Shown: positions 1 to 11,724 of the stretch, one piece after another
Layout of the letters: every line of letters starts with the position of its first letter
Numbering within the stretch: the first letter of the stretch is position 1
NCBI GenBank assembly: GCA_964017195.1
Contig: OZ024895.1
Span: 30,629,875 to 30,693,874 of the forward strand
From: Siderastrea radians
Taxonomy: Eukaryota > Cnidaria > Anthozoa > Scleractinia > Rhizangiidae
Direction: 5' to 3'
DNA: 64,000 nt
Notes under the pieces: model-generated
Databases searched by the model: none
Seen by the model: only the letters and a program-made list of their open reading frames with translations
What the model was told of the DNA's origin: nothing
Made by a program: the position numbers and the translations under genes

Positions 1-904
1 GTTTCCCTCTTATATACAACTTATCTGGCTGTGACGAGCTAAAACTTGCAGGGATTCCTTTCTTTCTGGCAGCTTTAAAAGACTCCATCTGTGATCTTCG
101 CCGGTTGATGATTTCGGCAGGATAATCTCGGAAAATTTGGTAGTCTGTATCTTTAAGTCTGTGGCCCAGCGAGATAATTTTCTGAACGTCCTTAAACCTA
201 AGAAAACGGGCTAGAATAGGCCGCGGTTTGCCGTCTTTACTTTTTCCATTTCGGTGGACACGTTGAATTTCTACATTTCTCGCATCAGCGAAACCAAGGT
301 CGCGCTCTGAGAAAGATCGAAGCACTTCTTCGGTGTCTTCCTTCTCGTCTATTGTTGTTTCTTCCTTTATGTTCATAAACTTCAAGTTCTCTCGACGTGA
401 ATATGCTTCCAAATAAAGGTTTTTAGTCTGCAACTCATTTATCATATCCTCGTTTTTTTGGGCTTGCTCTAAAAGCCCGGCTATTAGGACTTTATCTTTT
501 TTGAGTGCGTCTGCATTTTGTTTGGCTTGCTCGCCGATGAATGTTTGGCTGCTCTTCAGTTCTTCAATGTCTTTCTTCGTCGTATCTTGGAATGTTTCGA
601 GCTCTCGGGTTCGTGTCTCCAGGGTTGCTATTTTGGATTCTATCTTTCCTAAAGAAGATTGTATAACGTCCAGTTTTTCCAACTTTTTAAGTATCTCCTG
701 TAGTGTAGCGCCGAACTCTTGAGACATTGTTGAGTCGATTACCGTTGAGACTGTCGAAGTCTCGCCTTCGTCTTGGTCTGATTCTTTGCCAAGAGAAGTG
801 TATTGCTTTGTTTTCTTCAAGTCTGGTGAGATAGAAGGCTCGTCCAAAGGCTTCGGTGACCTAGTTTTCCTCTTTTTAAAAGATAGCTCGACCAAATCGG
901 CCAT
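1..904 (-). CDS. L1-type LINE ORF1 protein, 3' end cut by window edge
   Basis: Reading the reverse strand from the ATG at 904 gives an uninterrupted frame of 301 codons that leaves the window still open. Residues about 1-45 are basic then acidic (start MADLVELSFKKRKTRS). Residues about 55-165 are a Glu/Lys/Gln-rich predicted coiled coil. After that comes an RRM-like block with the pattern YSRRENLKF, then VQRVHR-type IQRVHRNGKS and RPILARFLRFKD, then a C-terminal block with YQIFRDYPAE and RRRSQMESFKAARKKG. This order (coiled coil, RRM, C-terminal domain) is that of L1 ORF1p / transposase_22, an RNA-binding nucleic-acid chaperone of LINE retrotransposition. No stop or frameshift is seen, so the copy is young. 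ORF2 would lie outside the window. The clade (L1 versus Tx1-like) is not settled. Confidence 0.85.
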   Translation of the reverse strand, partial: MADLVELSFKKRKTRSPKPLDEPSISPDLKKTKQYTSLGKESDQDEGETSTVSTVIDSTMSQEFGATLQEILKKLEKLDVIQSSLGKIESKIATLETRTRELETFQDTTKKDIEELKSSQTFIGEQAKQNADALKKDKVLIAGLLEQAQKNEDMINELQTKNLYLEAYSRRENLKFMNIKEETTIDEKEDTEEVLRSFSERDLGFADARNVEIQRVHRNGKSKDGKPRPILARFLRFKDVQKIISLGHRLKDTDYQIFRDYPAEIINRRRSQMESFKAARKKGIPASFSSSQPDKLYIRGK

Positions 905-1251
905 GTACTAAGATGGGATAACGAAATTGGGCGGACGGCCGCAACTCGTGTCTTCACGCCGCCATAAATGCCAGGCCCAGTCGTTTGAATGTTAATTAAC
1001 TTGAAACAAACAACTTAAACACATTTTAAAGCTGTTTAGTTAAGCACAGGTTTAAAATTTTTTCTTTTTAAATGCTGTTAGCTGAGTTTTTGTCTGACTA
1101 CAAATTTGATTTATTGTATCCTCTCTCACTTTTTTTCTCAATCGTCTTGTATTTTAAGGAAGATTACACTTCAACCCTTTACCATGACTGATTTTCCATG
1201 GTTAATTTTTACAGCATATAAGAATTCACTATCTGTTGTTTTTAAATACAG
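905..1251. other. No gene seen; probable LINE 5' UTR and junction
   Basis: AT-rich sequence between the LINE ORF1 start and the first acidic exon of the transposase gene. It should hold the LINE 5' end, but no target-site duplication could be placed by eye. Confidence 0.4.
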
Positions 1252-2180
1252 GGTCTGAAAACAATGATTCATGTTCTGAAGAGCTGACAGATTTGCAAGG
1301 ACAGGAATTCGAATGTGAGTTCTTTATACAGCCATGAAATATAGACTCACTTTCTTTTAAAAATTCATAGCAATGTTAATACCCTTGACTATGGGAAAGA
1401 ATCTTTTTGGGAAAAAATGATAAGATGCAACTTAGTCTAGCTAATAAACAATATTTTACACTTTCTTTTTGTTTAGGTTGTAATCAAGAATTAGATTTGA
1501 GCAGTGAATTTGAGGGGGGAGAAATGCATAAACCAGGAGCAGCAAGCATGTAAGATAAGGTTGCCAGAAATCATTATTAACTGTGTATTTGAAATAGTGT
1601 GACCTATAAATCGAAAAGTACCACATGCCACTCCTACAGAGAATATAGTGCATAATCAATGAACAATGTTAGAAGGGCCAGCTTACATGCAAAAACATGA
1701 CATGAACACATGTCAGTGATTATAAATCCTTTAGGAGTACAAGGATATTTTGACTATAATATTAATTGTAATTCTTTTGATATAAAATAATATAGGTCAT
1801 TCTGACAGTCAAGAATCTAGTGGTGGCGATCAGCATGACATCTCAGATAATCCAGCCAACAGTTCAGATGACGAGTTTACAGAAAATGTTGTCATAAAGG
1901 GTGAGTAGATTATTTCTGCCAAAATTCCACAGTTCCTTTTATACACTTAGTTTTGTTTCATTTTACACCATAGTGGGCCTATGCTTGAGGTTTTGTTTTC
2001 CTTATCAATAAAATGTATTATTGTTTTGATTTGCTAGATAAAATCAATATCTCTGATGAGAGTGAAGACAGCGAGGAATACATTGGTATGTTCTGGATCT
2101 GCACGTCCAATAGTTTCACTCCTTAACTTTATAACAATAAAATTTTAACAAATTATGGGTTTAGTTTGGACACACTGATC

Positions 2181-2613
2181 GGGGGGGGGGGGGAGGGCCT
2201 CAACAAAGCTTTATACGGGGAGGCTCCGCCCCGAGGTCCAACCCCTTACCCTTTTTATACCATTTTTGACAGAAAAGGTACCCCTTTCGTAGACCTTCCA
2301 TTGAAAAATGGTACCTCTTTCACATACCTACTTAAGAACACTGAATCCCTTTTCTAAACCCTTGGAAGGAAGTCTCCTTGTCATTTTCATGTAGCATTTA
2401 ATAAATTAAAAAGATACAGTCATAAGGTGCATCTACTCAAAATATTTTAATTAAAGGCCCTTTTAAATACCTAAATGACAGATTTCCCTACCCTTTCATA
2501 TACTTCAGCTCGTGAAATCCCTACCCTTTCATATACCTGAAGCCTGAAAAAGGTACCCCTTTTGGGCAGAGCCTCCCCATAGGCCATTATGGGGAGTACC
2601 CCCCCCCCCCGGG
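2181..2613. mobile_element. 433-bp inverted-repeat element with 8-bp target duplication
   Basis: Lies in the intron between exons 2038-2085 and 2909 of the transposase gene. G-run at the left end (2181 onward) and C-run at the right end form poor terminal inverted repeats, followed inward by GGGGAGGCTC-type arms. CACTGATC stands immediately on both sides (2173-2180 and 2614-2621), an 8-bp direct repeat. An 8-bp duplication suits hAT-type elements. No coding capacity. Confidence 0.7.
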
Positions 2614-2922
2614 CACTGATCATGACAAATACAATAATAAAAATAAAATAAAATCCTATAACAATTAGTCATTTAATCAACCTGTGTGAGTTACAAGTTG
2701 TACAACTTTTAATATGTCATTGTCTTGGAAACTCCTCTAAGTCTTTGTCTCTATGTTAAAGGTTTGTCCTATTCTTGCCCATTCTATTCATCACGTAAAT
2801 ACATTAATAATTTGACCACTGAAGGTTTCACTCCAAGCGATTTATGAACAAATAATGGTAAATAATTGTACTGGTCATTTACAATTCTGGTCTTGGTATA
2901 TTGTATAGAGCTGCAAGGAACT

Positions 2923-3084
2923 GATGAACAGAACACAACTACATGTGAACAGCAAGAGATGGATGAACAGGACACAACTACACATCATGAACAGCAAGAG
3001 ATGGATGAACAGGACACAATTACACATCATGAACAGCAAGAGATGGATGAACAGGACACAACTACAAGTAAACAGCAAGAGCAT
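2923..3084 (+). repeat. In-frame 42-bp coding tandem repeat (4 units)
   Basis: Four units of 13-14 codons with consensus MDEQDTTTHHEQQE inside the acidic exon of the decayed transposase gene. The unit length is a multiple of three, so copy-number changes keep frame. Confidence 0.85.
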
Positions 3085-5656
3085 GGTAATTCAATGGAGG
3101 ATCAAGCAAACCAAAACATTGATCAAGAGTCAGTAGACTATTTAACCCTGGTTCAGTGGATTTGTTTAATTCTTATTAAGTTGAAATTGCGATACAATTG
3201 TTCCAATTCTCTTTTTTCCTTAATTGTTAATCTTATTTATTTCATTTTATCATTAATTAAGCATCCTCTTTATTTATTTTTTCCTCAAACTTGAAATGAT
3301 CTTATGTTAATATCTAATTTAAGAGTTTATAATGAATGTGAAATCATGGCAGTGTGCCCAAATTTAAAGTGCAATTGTCTTTACAAATTAAGTGATATTG
3401 TTAGAACTCATAATGGAGAAAAAATGTCAAAAGTCTGTAAAAACAAGATCTTCGGTAAAACCTGTCATGCTGAATTAGCCTACCCTGAACATCTTTCCTT
3501 TGGAAGGAGAAGATGGGTCCCCTTCAAGAAATTCCCTTTTTTGCCCCCGTGTAAATGGATTAAGTTATTTTTCAAAAACAAAGAATTTTATAACCTTATT
3601 CTCAACCGACCAGAACCATCCATGGATGGGTCTTTGAGGGACATGTGGGATGATGGGAGGGTCTTAAAATTATTCATGAAGGATCCCCAAGATAATGGGA
3701 AATCATTGTTAGAGGATAAAAGAAACTTAGCTTTATTACTCTATCTTGACTTCTTTAACCCTTTCACTCGTGCCATTTATTCTAGTGGCGCACTGTGTAT
3801 GACCGTTCTTAATTTGCCAAGAGGTGCACGATTTCAGAAAAAGTGGTCAATGCTCACTGGGATAATTCCTGGTCCTGAGGAAGCACAGTGCCATGTAAAT
3901 AGCTTTCTTAAGCCGGTTGTTGACGATCTTCTTTTATTATATGATGGAATTGAAGTAAGTGAACCTGGCAGGCTTGAAAAGACCTTTATTAGCCGCTCTG
4001 TCCTGTTACCTGTCTTGGCTGACATCCCAGCGTCCAGGAAGTTGTCGCAATTTCTCAGCTGTAAAGCGAACAAACCATGTGACAAATGCCACAAGGTTGC
4101 CAAACGCGAGCCTGCCACAGTTGGAGCTTCTGGAAGGATGTCATTCCTGACAAATGAAATGCCTAGAAAAAGGGAGGATGCAGAAGTCCGGGCTGCTATG
4201 AAAAAGTACAGGACGGCAAACAGCAAGCATGCTGCAGACAATATTGCGAAGGTAAGTGGTGTCAAATATAGCGAACTGTCTCGTCTCCCCTATTTCAACA
4301 CCGTAGATAACTTTCTTGTAGACCCTATGCATAATCTGTTTTTGGGACTTGTCGAGGATATAGGAAATGCTGTGATTGTGGGAGATGAAAACTTCATCAC
4401 TGCTGATGGGCGGGACGTCTTTGAGAGGAGGATGGACAGTATGCGTATACCGCATGATGTTGGGCGACTTCCACATACCATGCTGCAGAAAATTTCACAT
4501 TACCTTCGCAAGAGTCTGTCTTTGGAAGCAAGTAAGTACAGATGCGTACAGGATGGTTTGCAGACTTGCTGAAGCATGTGAAATCATCCTTCGTGACCCT
4601 CTGAACACCAGCGATATCACCCACCTGGACAAGTTGCTCAACGACCATCACAAACTCTATGGAAAAGTCTTTGGTGAGTATTCCGTCAGTGTTAACTACC
4701 ACATGGCCCTTCACTTGCCAGAGCAAATACTGAACTGGGGTCCTCCGACGGCTTGGTGGTGTTTTCCATTTGAGAGAAGAATCGGAGAACTAAGCGACAC
4801 TCTCACCAGTGACAAGTCAATTGAAGAGCAGATCTTCAACCATTATATACTTCAACATTGTGCTGACCACTTGCCAATGCCTGTTCTTCCAGATTTACAT
4901 AATCAATGCATTCCTGCACCGATAGCACCCCTTTTGGAGACTTCTAGTGATGGCACGACAGAATCAACATCAACAGCATCTCTCAGGAGGGCAGCTGAAG
5001 ATTTTTTCACAGGATCGAGTTCTATTCACAACACCAAAGTTGCCGATCCATTTCAACTGCAGATGACTGTGGAGAAAGAAGAATCCTCTGTGATTTGGCC
5101 CGTCATCCTACTTCCACCCCAGAGGTTCAATAAGCGTGTACAATTTTCTTTCCTAAAACAACTCAAGCAGTACTTTGGAGATGTTTATGATGACGAAGTT
5201 ATTCTGGTAGAGCCACGCATTGACATTTTTGCAAGATGCAAGGTCAACGGCACAACGTTTTCATCACAGTACAACAGAATGGACCGTGGAAGTAACATTT
5301 TATCGTACTGTGTAGACAGCGACCATCAAGGCATGGAGATAACTTCACCCTACTTTGCCAAAGTTGACTTCTTTTTCAAGGCAAACGTGCACATTTCCAG
5401 CAATGGGTCGGCCACACGAAAGACACACAGTCTAGCATATGTTAACTGGTATCGTTTCGCAAACCGCAACCATTCTGTTGATGAGTCATCGGGTCTCCAT
5501 GCTCTTAATGGGTTGTTTTACAAAGGAGATAACATCTTGAATGCTAAGCGCTTGATTCGAAGGGTGGTTTTGACTGAGGTAAAAAAAAAGAACTACTTAC
5601 TTGTTTCAAACTTAAGTCAGTAAGTAAGTAAATTAGGGCCACCTTAGCTCGTAATT

Positions 5657-5827
5657 ATACCTAATCGTACCTATGTGGTACACTTTGGTGGCATATTAGG
5701 CGAGTTTGTTCGAGCCATGGTTCATATTTTGGTGAGATGCAATCGAGCCAAAATACCCATGGTTATAATTAGACCAAACGAGCCTGATACATTGCCAAAG
5801 CGTACCAAAAAAGGCGCGATTAGGTAT
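5657..5827. repeat. Foldback element of about 170 bp
   Basis: Arms 5657-5735 and 5745-5827 are imperfect reverse complements: ATACCTAATCG at the left end faces CGATTAGGTAT at the right, and GGTACACTTTGG faces CCAAAGCGTACC. It sits just past the transposase stop. MITE-like; may belong to the same CACTA family, not shown. Confidence 0.7.
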
Positions 5828-6340
5828 TTATTACCGTACCCAAATTCATCCTAAAATCCGCTGTTACTTTTTCAGTTACCGTGATCAGTCAGGAGATAGC
5901 GTGTGAACCGTGATAAGAATAGTGTATCAATTATACTCTTCTCTAACTCCTTAATATCTCTCCTTTTTATAATTCTTTTGTTTGGAATTTCATTTTCGGA
6001 ATCTTGGAAGTCCAAATTATGCGGCTCCATTTTCAAACGCAACTTTCAGCGTTGTCTGTAAACGTACATGCGAGCGCCTGCCGGTGTAACCGCGTCCAAT
6101 TTTGGCGCAAGATTGTATTTTTTTTCTCTTTTAGTTTTAAACAAATTACTTTCTCGTTTAACAAATGTAAGTTTTACGTTTTGTTGTATTTCTGTTGTAA
6201 TTTTCATCTCTAAAGTCTGCAAAAAGTGCGAGTTTTAGAAACTGTCCATGATATCGTAGGATATCAGGTCAGTGACTTGATATCGTAGAAATAATGACAG
6301 TAAACAAGGATTCTGATTGGCTAATTCACAATTTGGGTAC
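5828..6340. other. No gene seen
   Basis: AT-rich spacer with short GATATC-containing repeats at 6250-6285 (GATATCGTAGGATATC). Nothing coding is supported. Confidence 0.5.
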
Positions 6341-7825
6341 AGCAATACTGGGGACTTGAGCTTATTTGAGTAGGTGTGTCTTAATGTCTCTCCCTTGGTC
6401 ACCTTAGTTGGTAGTACTGGGACTTAGCTTACTTGCGTGGGTGTGTCTTAATGTCTCCCCCGTGGTCACCTTAGTTGGTAGTGCTGGGACTTAAGCTTAT
6501 TTGAGTGGGTGTGTCTTAATGTCTCCCCCGTGGTCACCTCAGTTGGTAGTACTGGGACTAGCTTACTTGAGTGGGTGTGTCTTAATGTCTCTCCCTTGGT
6601 CACCTTAGATGGTAGTACTGGGACTAGCTTACTTGAGTGGGTGTGTCTTAATGTCTCTCCCTTGGTCACCTTAGTTGGCAGTTAACTGGGGACTTACCTT
6701 ATTTGAGTCGGTGTGTCTTAATGTCTCCCCTGTGGTCACCTTAGTTGGTAGTGCTGGGACTAGCTTACTTGAGTGGGTGTGTCTTAATGTCTCTCCCTTG
6801 GTCACCTTAGTTGGCAGTTAACTGGGGACTTACCTTATTTGAGTCGGTGTGTCTTAATGTCTCCCCTGTGGTCACCTTAGTTGGTAGTACTGGGACTAGC
6901 TTATTTGAGTGGGTGTGTCTTAATGTCTCTCCCTTGGTCACCTTAGATGGTAGTACTGGGACTAGCTTACTTGAGTGGGTGTGTCTTAATGTCTCTCCCT
7001 TGGTCACCTTAGTTGGCAGTTAACTGGGGACTTACCTTATTTGAGTCGGTGTGTCTTAATGTCTCCCCTGTGGTCACCTTAGTTGGTAGTGCTGGGACTA
7101 GCTTACTTGAGTGGGTGTGTCTTAATGTCTCTCCCTTGGTCACCTTAGTTGGCAGTTAACTGGGGACTTACCTTATTTGAGTCGGTGTGTCTTAATGTCT
7201 CCCCTGTGGTCACCTTAGTTGGTAGTACTGGGACTAGCTTATTTGAGTGGGTGTGTCTTAATGTCTCTCCCTTGGTCACCTTAGTTGGTAGTACTGGGAC
7301 TAGCTTATTTGAGTAGGTGTGTCTTAATGTCTCTCCCTTGGTCACCTTAGTTGGTAGTACTGGGACTAGCTTATTTGAGTAGGTGTGTCTTAATGTCTCT
7401 CCCTTTGTCACCTTAGTTGGTAGTACTGGGACTTAGCTTACTTGAGTGGGTGTGTCTTAATGTCTCCCCCGTGGTCACCTTAGTTGGTAGTACTGGGACT
7501 TAAGCTTACTTGAGTGGGTGTGTCTTAATGTCTCTCCCTTGGTCACCTCAGTTGGTAGTACTGTGACTAGCTTATTTGAGTAGGTGTGTCTTAATGTCTC
7601 CCCCGTGGTCACCTTAGTTGGTAGTACTGGGACTAGCTTACTTGAGTGGGTGTGTCTTAATGTCTCTCCCTTGGTCACCTTAGATGGTAGTACTGGGACT
7701 AGCTTATTTGAGTGGGTGTGTCTTAATGTCTCTCCCTTGGTCACCTCAGTTGGTAGTACTGGGACTAGCTTACTTGAGTGGGTGTGTCTTAATGTCTCTC
7801 CCTTGGTCACCTTAGTTGGTGACCA
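6341..7825. repeat. 66-bp minisatellite, about 22 copies
   Basis: Tandem units of about 66 bp built around GTGTGTCTTAATGTCTC and GGTCACCTTAG. Some units are 67-68 bp. A variant unit starting GGCAGTTAACTGGGGAC occurs near 6677, 6813, 7015 and 7151, spaced 136, 202 and 136 bp, which shows a 338-bp higher-order duplication. Because 66 is divisible by three, several frames on both strands stay open for up to 130 codons; these are not taken as genes. Confidence 0.95.
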
Positions 7826-8387
7826 AATGACAGTTGTTAGACCATCCGGATATTTTCTTTATGTACTTTTCACTGTGTACCCTTGTCTGAATGATCCTTT
7901 GTTGTTATTAAAACTTATGCTGAAAGTAAGGTTTAGAAGCTTCAGTTGTTCTATAAAATTAAAGTATTCTGATTGAATATTTTATATGACCTCACATTTT
8001 TTTTATAACTCTGGACTTAACTTTGACTGTTTTGCAATCCACCTTGTATTTTGATTTGCCATTTTAGACAGAAAAGCAGTAAATCTAGCCCCTACATTTT
8101 GTGGACTCTGACTTTGTGATTGGAATATTGTATGAAAAAAAAAACAACAAATGTAAATTATGATAAACAGAGAAATATTTAAAGGATGGGCTAGTGCATT
8201 TAAGTCATTTATGACACTGAGCTTTTAAAAGTGGCATTGAAAGTGGTTGTTGTGTGCATACTGTACTAATATGTGCTATGTACAAGTGATCAGAAAACAT
8301 AATTATACTGTACAATGTTCCATGGCTTAAGGAGCTTAAATGATGTTTTTTCTTGTGACTTAATTCCTTGAATTCACTGTCACTCAT
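7826..8387. other. No gene seen
   Basis: AT-rich spacer between the minisatellite and a reverse-strand gene remnant. Possibly the tail of the remnant: a 60-codon reverse frame at 8205-8387 follows it directly, but no domain is visible. Confidence 0.4.
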
Positions 8388-11206
8388 CTAGTCATTGTTA
8401 TTTGGCAGTCTGCCATGTTCTCTCACAAAGGCTTCATCCCATTTTCTTAGTTTCTCCTTCACAAGGTGTAGCTCTGTTAAAACATATGTTTGGACTGTTT
8501 GTTTCTGCTGGTCAATCTCAGAGACTTCTGGTGATTTCCCTGATACTAGTTCTAGGGCCTTTGCTTTCTTTGACTGAATTGTTCCATGTTTGTTTTGTGA
8601 CTGGATTTTTATTCTCTTGCTAGGTGGCTCAATTGGGCATTCCTTTTCACAGAAAGCAGCTTGTTGCATGTTTAAGTCATCCATGATATTTTTCTACTGG
8701 ATGTTTCATTATCCAGGACCACACCTGAATCCACATCCTTATCACTTGTGATGTTTTAAGTCATTTCAAGATCTGCCGATAGATCTTCAAGAATTACTTC
8801 AAGGGTAGTGTCCCCTTGCTGATCTTCACAATTTTTTTTAGAGAAGTGGCTCTTTGTTAATCTTCAGAAATTACTAGTTCAGTGGATTTGTCGATGTTTT
8901 TTGTACTTATTTACTGTATGTCTTCATCATATTCAGGGTGTTCATCAAGGGATGGCTGTAGATCTCCTGTTTCCAGTGGCTGCTGCAATTCTTCGGATCT
9001 GCTCTCTCTCAAGTATTAAAGTGATTTTGCCATTTTTATCCCTCATCTTATAAAGATGAAGCTGATCAGGCCTGACAGACAAATCCCTCCCAGGTTTCTT
9101 CCAAGTACCAGGATATCTTGCTGATATTGTTGGATCTGAAGGGATGAAGTTGAGGTCCTTGTTCTTTGCTCTTTATTCACCTTGTGCATCCATCTTCCCT
9201 CCATTTCCACCACACTCCAGGTCCAGGTCTAAGAAAATCAGCAATTTTGGAGAGATGTGCCTGCCACAAGCTGGATCTCTTAATTATCAGTTCCTCACAT
9301 CATTGATGCAGCCTCATTTGACCTATAAACGTCTGTAAACTGAAGTTCCCTTAGGCATTCCCTTCGGGCTGGTAAGAAAGCTAGCTGGTCAGAATCTTTT
9401 GCACCTGACACACCTAGCATGTATAGGTGTGGAACTTCTATCGTTGATTGAATGTCTACCCCTTTTCCACCATGCCTCTCCTTGTACTCTTGACTGGTAA
9501 AATGTACAGCAGGATCGTATACTTCTTCTTCTCACCAGGAGCCTGTTTCTCGAAAGTCCCAGTAACTTTTCGGCCCCGGAGCCATCATTTGAAATCAAAA
9601 TCTATAGAACGGTGGCGTAGTTTTTAGCCCACATATCAGGCCAACTTGTTTTATCAACTAAGAATTTTATTTTTCAGGTTTCAAAACCGACAAAATTTTA
9701 GTTTTTAATGTAAAAATCGATCACATAAAATAGTGATTGAGACTTTCAAGAAATGGGCTACAGGAACAGCATAAACCTTGAACTTGCTATGCTTGAATGG
9801 TCATGCCATGATTAACCAGTGATGGGTTCTTTCACACTTCCTCAGATGGTGTCTAAGTTGCGCTTCTGTCATGTTGCTGTTGTACTCATGGAGAATTGGG
9901 AGTTTTGCTTTTAGCTGTTCAGGGGTCATTGTTGTCATATTCTTCATCGCTGCATAATCTCACTTGACACTTTGAGCACAGACTTCTTTGAGAAGGTACT
10001 TCCTTGCTGAATCTTTACAAACTTTATTTTCTCTGTTTCCCTCAGAGGTGAGCAGAACTTTTGTGTATTCATTGTCTAGCACAGGAGTTCCAAGATTGAA
10101 TTCCCCGGAAGCTATCCTTTGCTTTATAGCTGCCCTAATTTGTTGATTGCTTTGTGGGACAGGCACAGACACTACTCCACCAACTTGTTTTTACAGCCCT
10201 TCTCACCCCATATTTTCCTAAAAATAAAAATTGGAGCTAATTTTTAAGTAATCCTGTTAAGATGAAGTGATATAGTTCTTTAATATTTTTTTTTTACTGT
10301 TAAGATGAAGTGAATGATATAGTTTGTTATTATTTTTGTTTTTGTTTTTCAATGATCACTAAGGATTTTATTTTGTTAAGAACGGCAATAGCCGATCCAT
10401 CAAGCGGATTCGTTTTAAAATTCTCTCACTTGTTTTGGGATGATTAAATTTAGTTTGAATTTTATCAACTTATAAGCTTACTTCCATTGGTCCATGTGGC
10501 TACGAGCGTCCTTTTAACTTTGATGGATGAGTGTAAATAATTTTTGTGAAAATTAATTTTGCTTTCTTTGAAGTCCTCAGTAGGGGTAATTTGATCTTAA
10601 CAAATGAATTTTTAGTTCATTTTCACCTTCACTGATCTTCTCAAAGGGAGCTATATCCACTCCTTCTGACTTTAGGAATTCCTTCAGTATCCACCCTCCA
10701 TTAGGTGGTGTGGTCTCATTGGTGTTTTCCCTGGTGTTGTATTCCTTTGCCTTTGTAGACCAGCACACAGGTTCATGAGGCCACTTTTTCACATTTTCCA
10801 GCTACTGTTCTATGTTTCCAGTAACTTCTTTGGGGATGTGAGCGTGCTCCTTCATACCAGGTGGGTTTTTTCTAGTTGTGATTTCGCTTCGTGTAATGTT
10901 TCAAATGACTGGAGGGCTCGTTGCTTTGATATTGCGGCCAAGTTCTTTGAGCAAGATGCGCATCTGCATGACTTTGTTTCCACAAAGCGTCGAGAGAAGC
11001 TTTTAATTGAAGCCGTTGGTTTTTCTTTTCATAAGCACTTTGCTTTTCCTGAAGGTGTAACTTTGGAGCACCTCACTGAAACGCTTGCCAAGGTTTTCTT
11101 TGCAAGTTTTTTCATAGGTAGAAAATATTATTTCTCCAATAGCTTTAAGCTCTCCTTTAGTTGGTTGGACCTTTTTTAGGACATGATTTGTTGATGTGTT
11201 TTTCAT
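8388..11206 (-). pseudogene. Broken reverse-strand gene of unknown family
   Basis: Several short protein-like frames run in the same direction: 11206-11003 (Lys-rich, IGEIIFSTYEKTCKENLGKR), 10792-10577 (KKWPHEPVCWSTKAKEYN, then GWILKEFLKSEGVDIAPF), 10172-9960 (NQQIRAAIKQRIASGEFNLG, then DNEYTKVLL), broken frames around 9070-9000 (RPDQLHLYKMRDKNGKITLI) and 8684-8388. The last starts MDDLNMQQAAFCEKE, has a basic stretch PPSKRIKIQ and ends in a helical block ELHLVKEKLRKWDEAFVREH. Composition is protein-like, but stops and frame changes separate the pieces and I could not join them with convincing splice sites. I do not recognise the family. It may be a host pseudogene, a multi-exon gene with errors, or a transposon gene. 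Confidence 0.4.
9539..9766. mobile_element. Short inverted-repeat element (MITE-like)
   Basis: Left end GGAGCCTGTTTCTCGAAAGTC (9539 on) is matched in reverse complement by GACTTTCAAGAAATGGGCTAC (to 9766) with few mismatches. No ORF. It interrupts the gene remnant at 8.4-11.2 kb, so it helps explain that gene's decay. Confidence 0.65.
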
Positions 11207-11479
11207 GTCACTGAAAGGGCCCTTGTACTTATGGCGATTTTGTTTGCTTTCAGGAAATGTTTCGCTTAGAGATGCACGTTAGCTCTTGCAACACTTGCAC
11301 TTTTGAAGGCCCTGCAGATACCTTCAAAGCTCTGTTGTCTTTGCCCATTTGACAGAGGAGACCTGTGCAAGATGTGCTTGCTTTTCAGGTGGCTTCCTCC
11401 AGTAGGATCTTTCCTCGTTAATGATTTTGGAACCTCTCAAGAATGCAACTGTTGATGTAATTTTGAGAATACGTTTAGT

Positions 11480-11700
11480 ATAGGGTCTACAATAGGATTG
11501 GCGGGATGCGGGATTTGGCTAATTTTTGTGGCGATATTCGGGGTGGTAGCTGAAAACAGGATCGGGAAGCGAGAATTTAAATTGATAGCGGGAGCGGGAT
11601 TTTGTGTTTTACTGGGTCAGGATGCGAGAATCTCCAGGGTGTAGTTGCAGGATACCGTATTTTAATTTTTACAAGACTGCATGATTCGACCAGCGAAGGC
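11480..11700. other. GCGGGAT-rich low-complexity stretch
   Basis: Repeated GCGGGAT, GCGAGAAT and GGATCGGGAAG words. It resembles in style the GCGGTATT-rich ends of the element at 50841-52369 but is not clearly the same family. Confidence 0.3.
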
Positions 11701-11724
11701 TGCAGATAGAAATGTATCGCTTGG

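Larger units (their letters stand above)
1252..5623 (+). pseudogene. tnp2-family (CACTA/EnSpm) transposase with DUF4218-like end, decayed
   Basis: Predicted exons 1252-1314, 1796-1900, 2038-2085 and 2909 onward join in phase at AG/GT sites; they encode an acidic Ser/Asp/Glu-rich N-terminus. A further candidate exon 1477-1549 does not keep frame. The long exon then reads through one in-frame TGA (3292-3294) into the transposase core: Cys-rich knuckle (CPNLKCNCL), LLYLDFFNPF, the tnp2-typical NLPRGARFQKKW and GIIPGPEEAQ, a CDKC motif, and LPYFNTVDNFLVDPMHNLFLGL. Near 4531-4563 the frame moves by one, and about 40 residues expected between the PMHNLFLG block and the RLAEACEII helix seem absent. 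The last part (to 5623) has the DUF4218-like HLPEQILNWGPP and CFPFERRIGEL and a C-terminal LAYVNWYRF. Transposases of this group cut and paste CACTA elements. One stop plus one frameshift/deletion argue it is inactive. Terminal repeats were not located. Confidence 0.8.

Noticed and set aside
4532..4563. A 32-bp GTAAGT...CAG intron explaining the transposase frame change
   Set aside because: Too short for a spliceosomal intron, and removing it does not restore frame between the two blocks.
3834..4726. Reverse frames of 109-143 codons
   Set aside because: Shadows of the forward tnp2 transposase frame.
6466..7976. Several frames of 66-130 codons on both strands
   Set aside because: They are translations of a 66-bp tandem repeat; same text in every unit, no start or splice logic.
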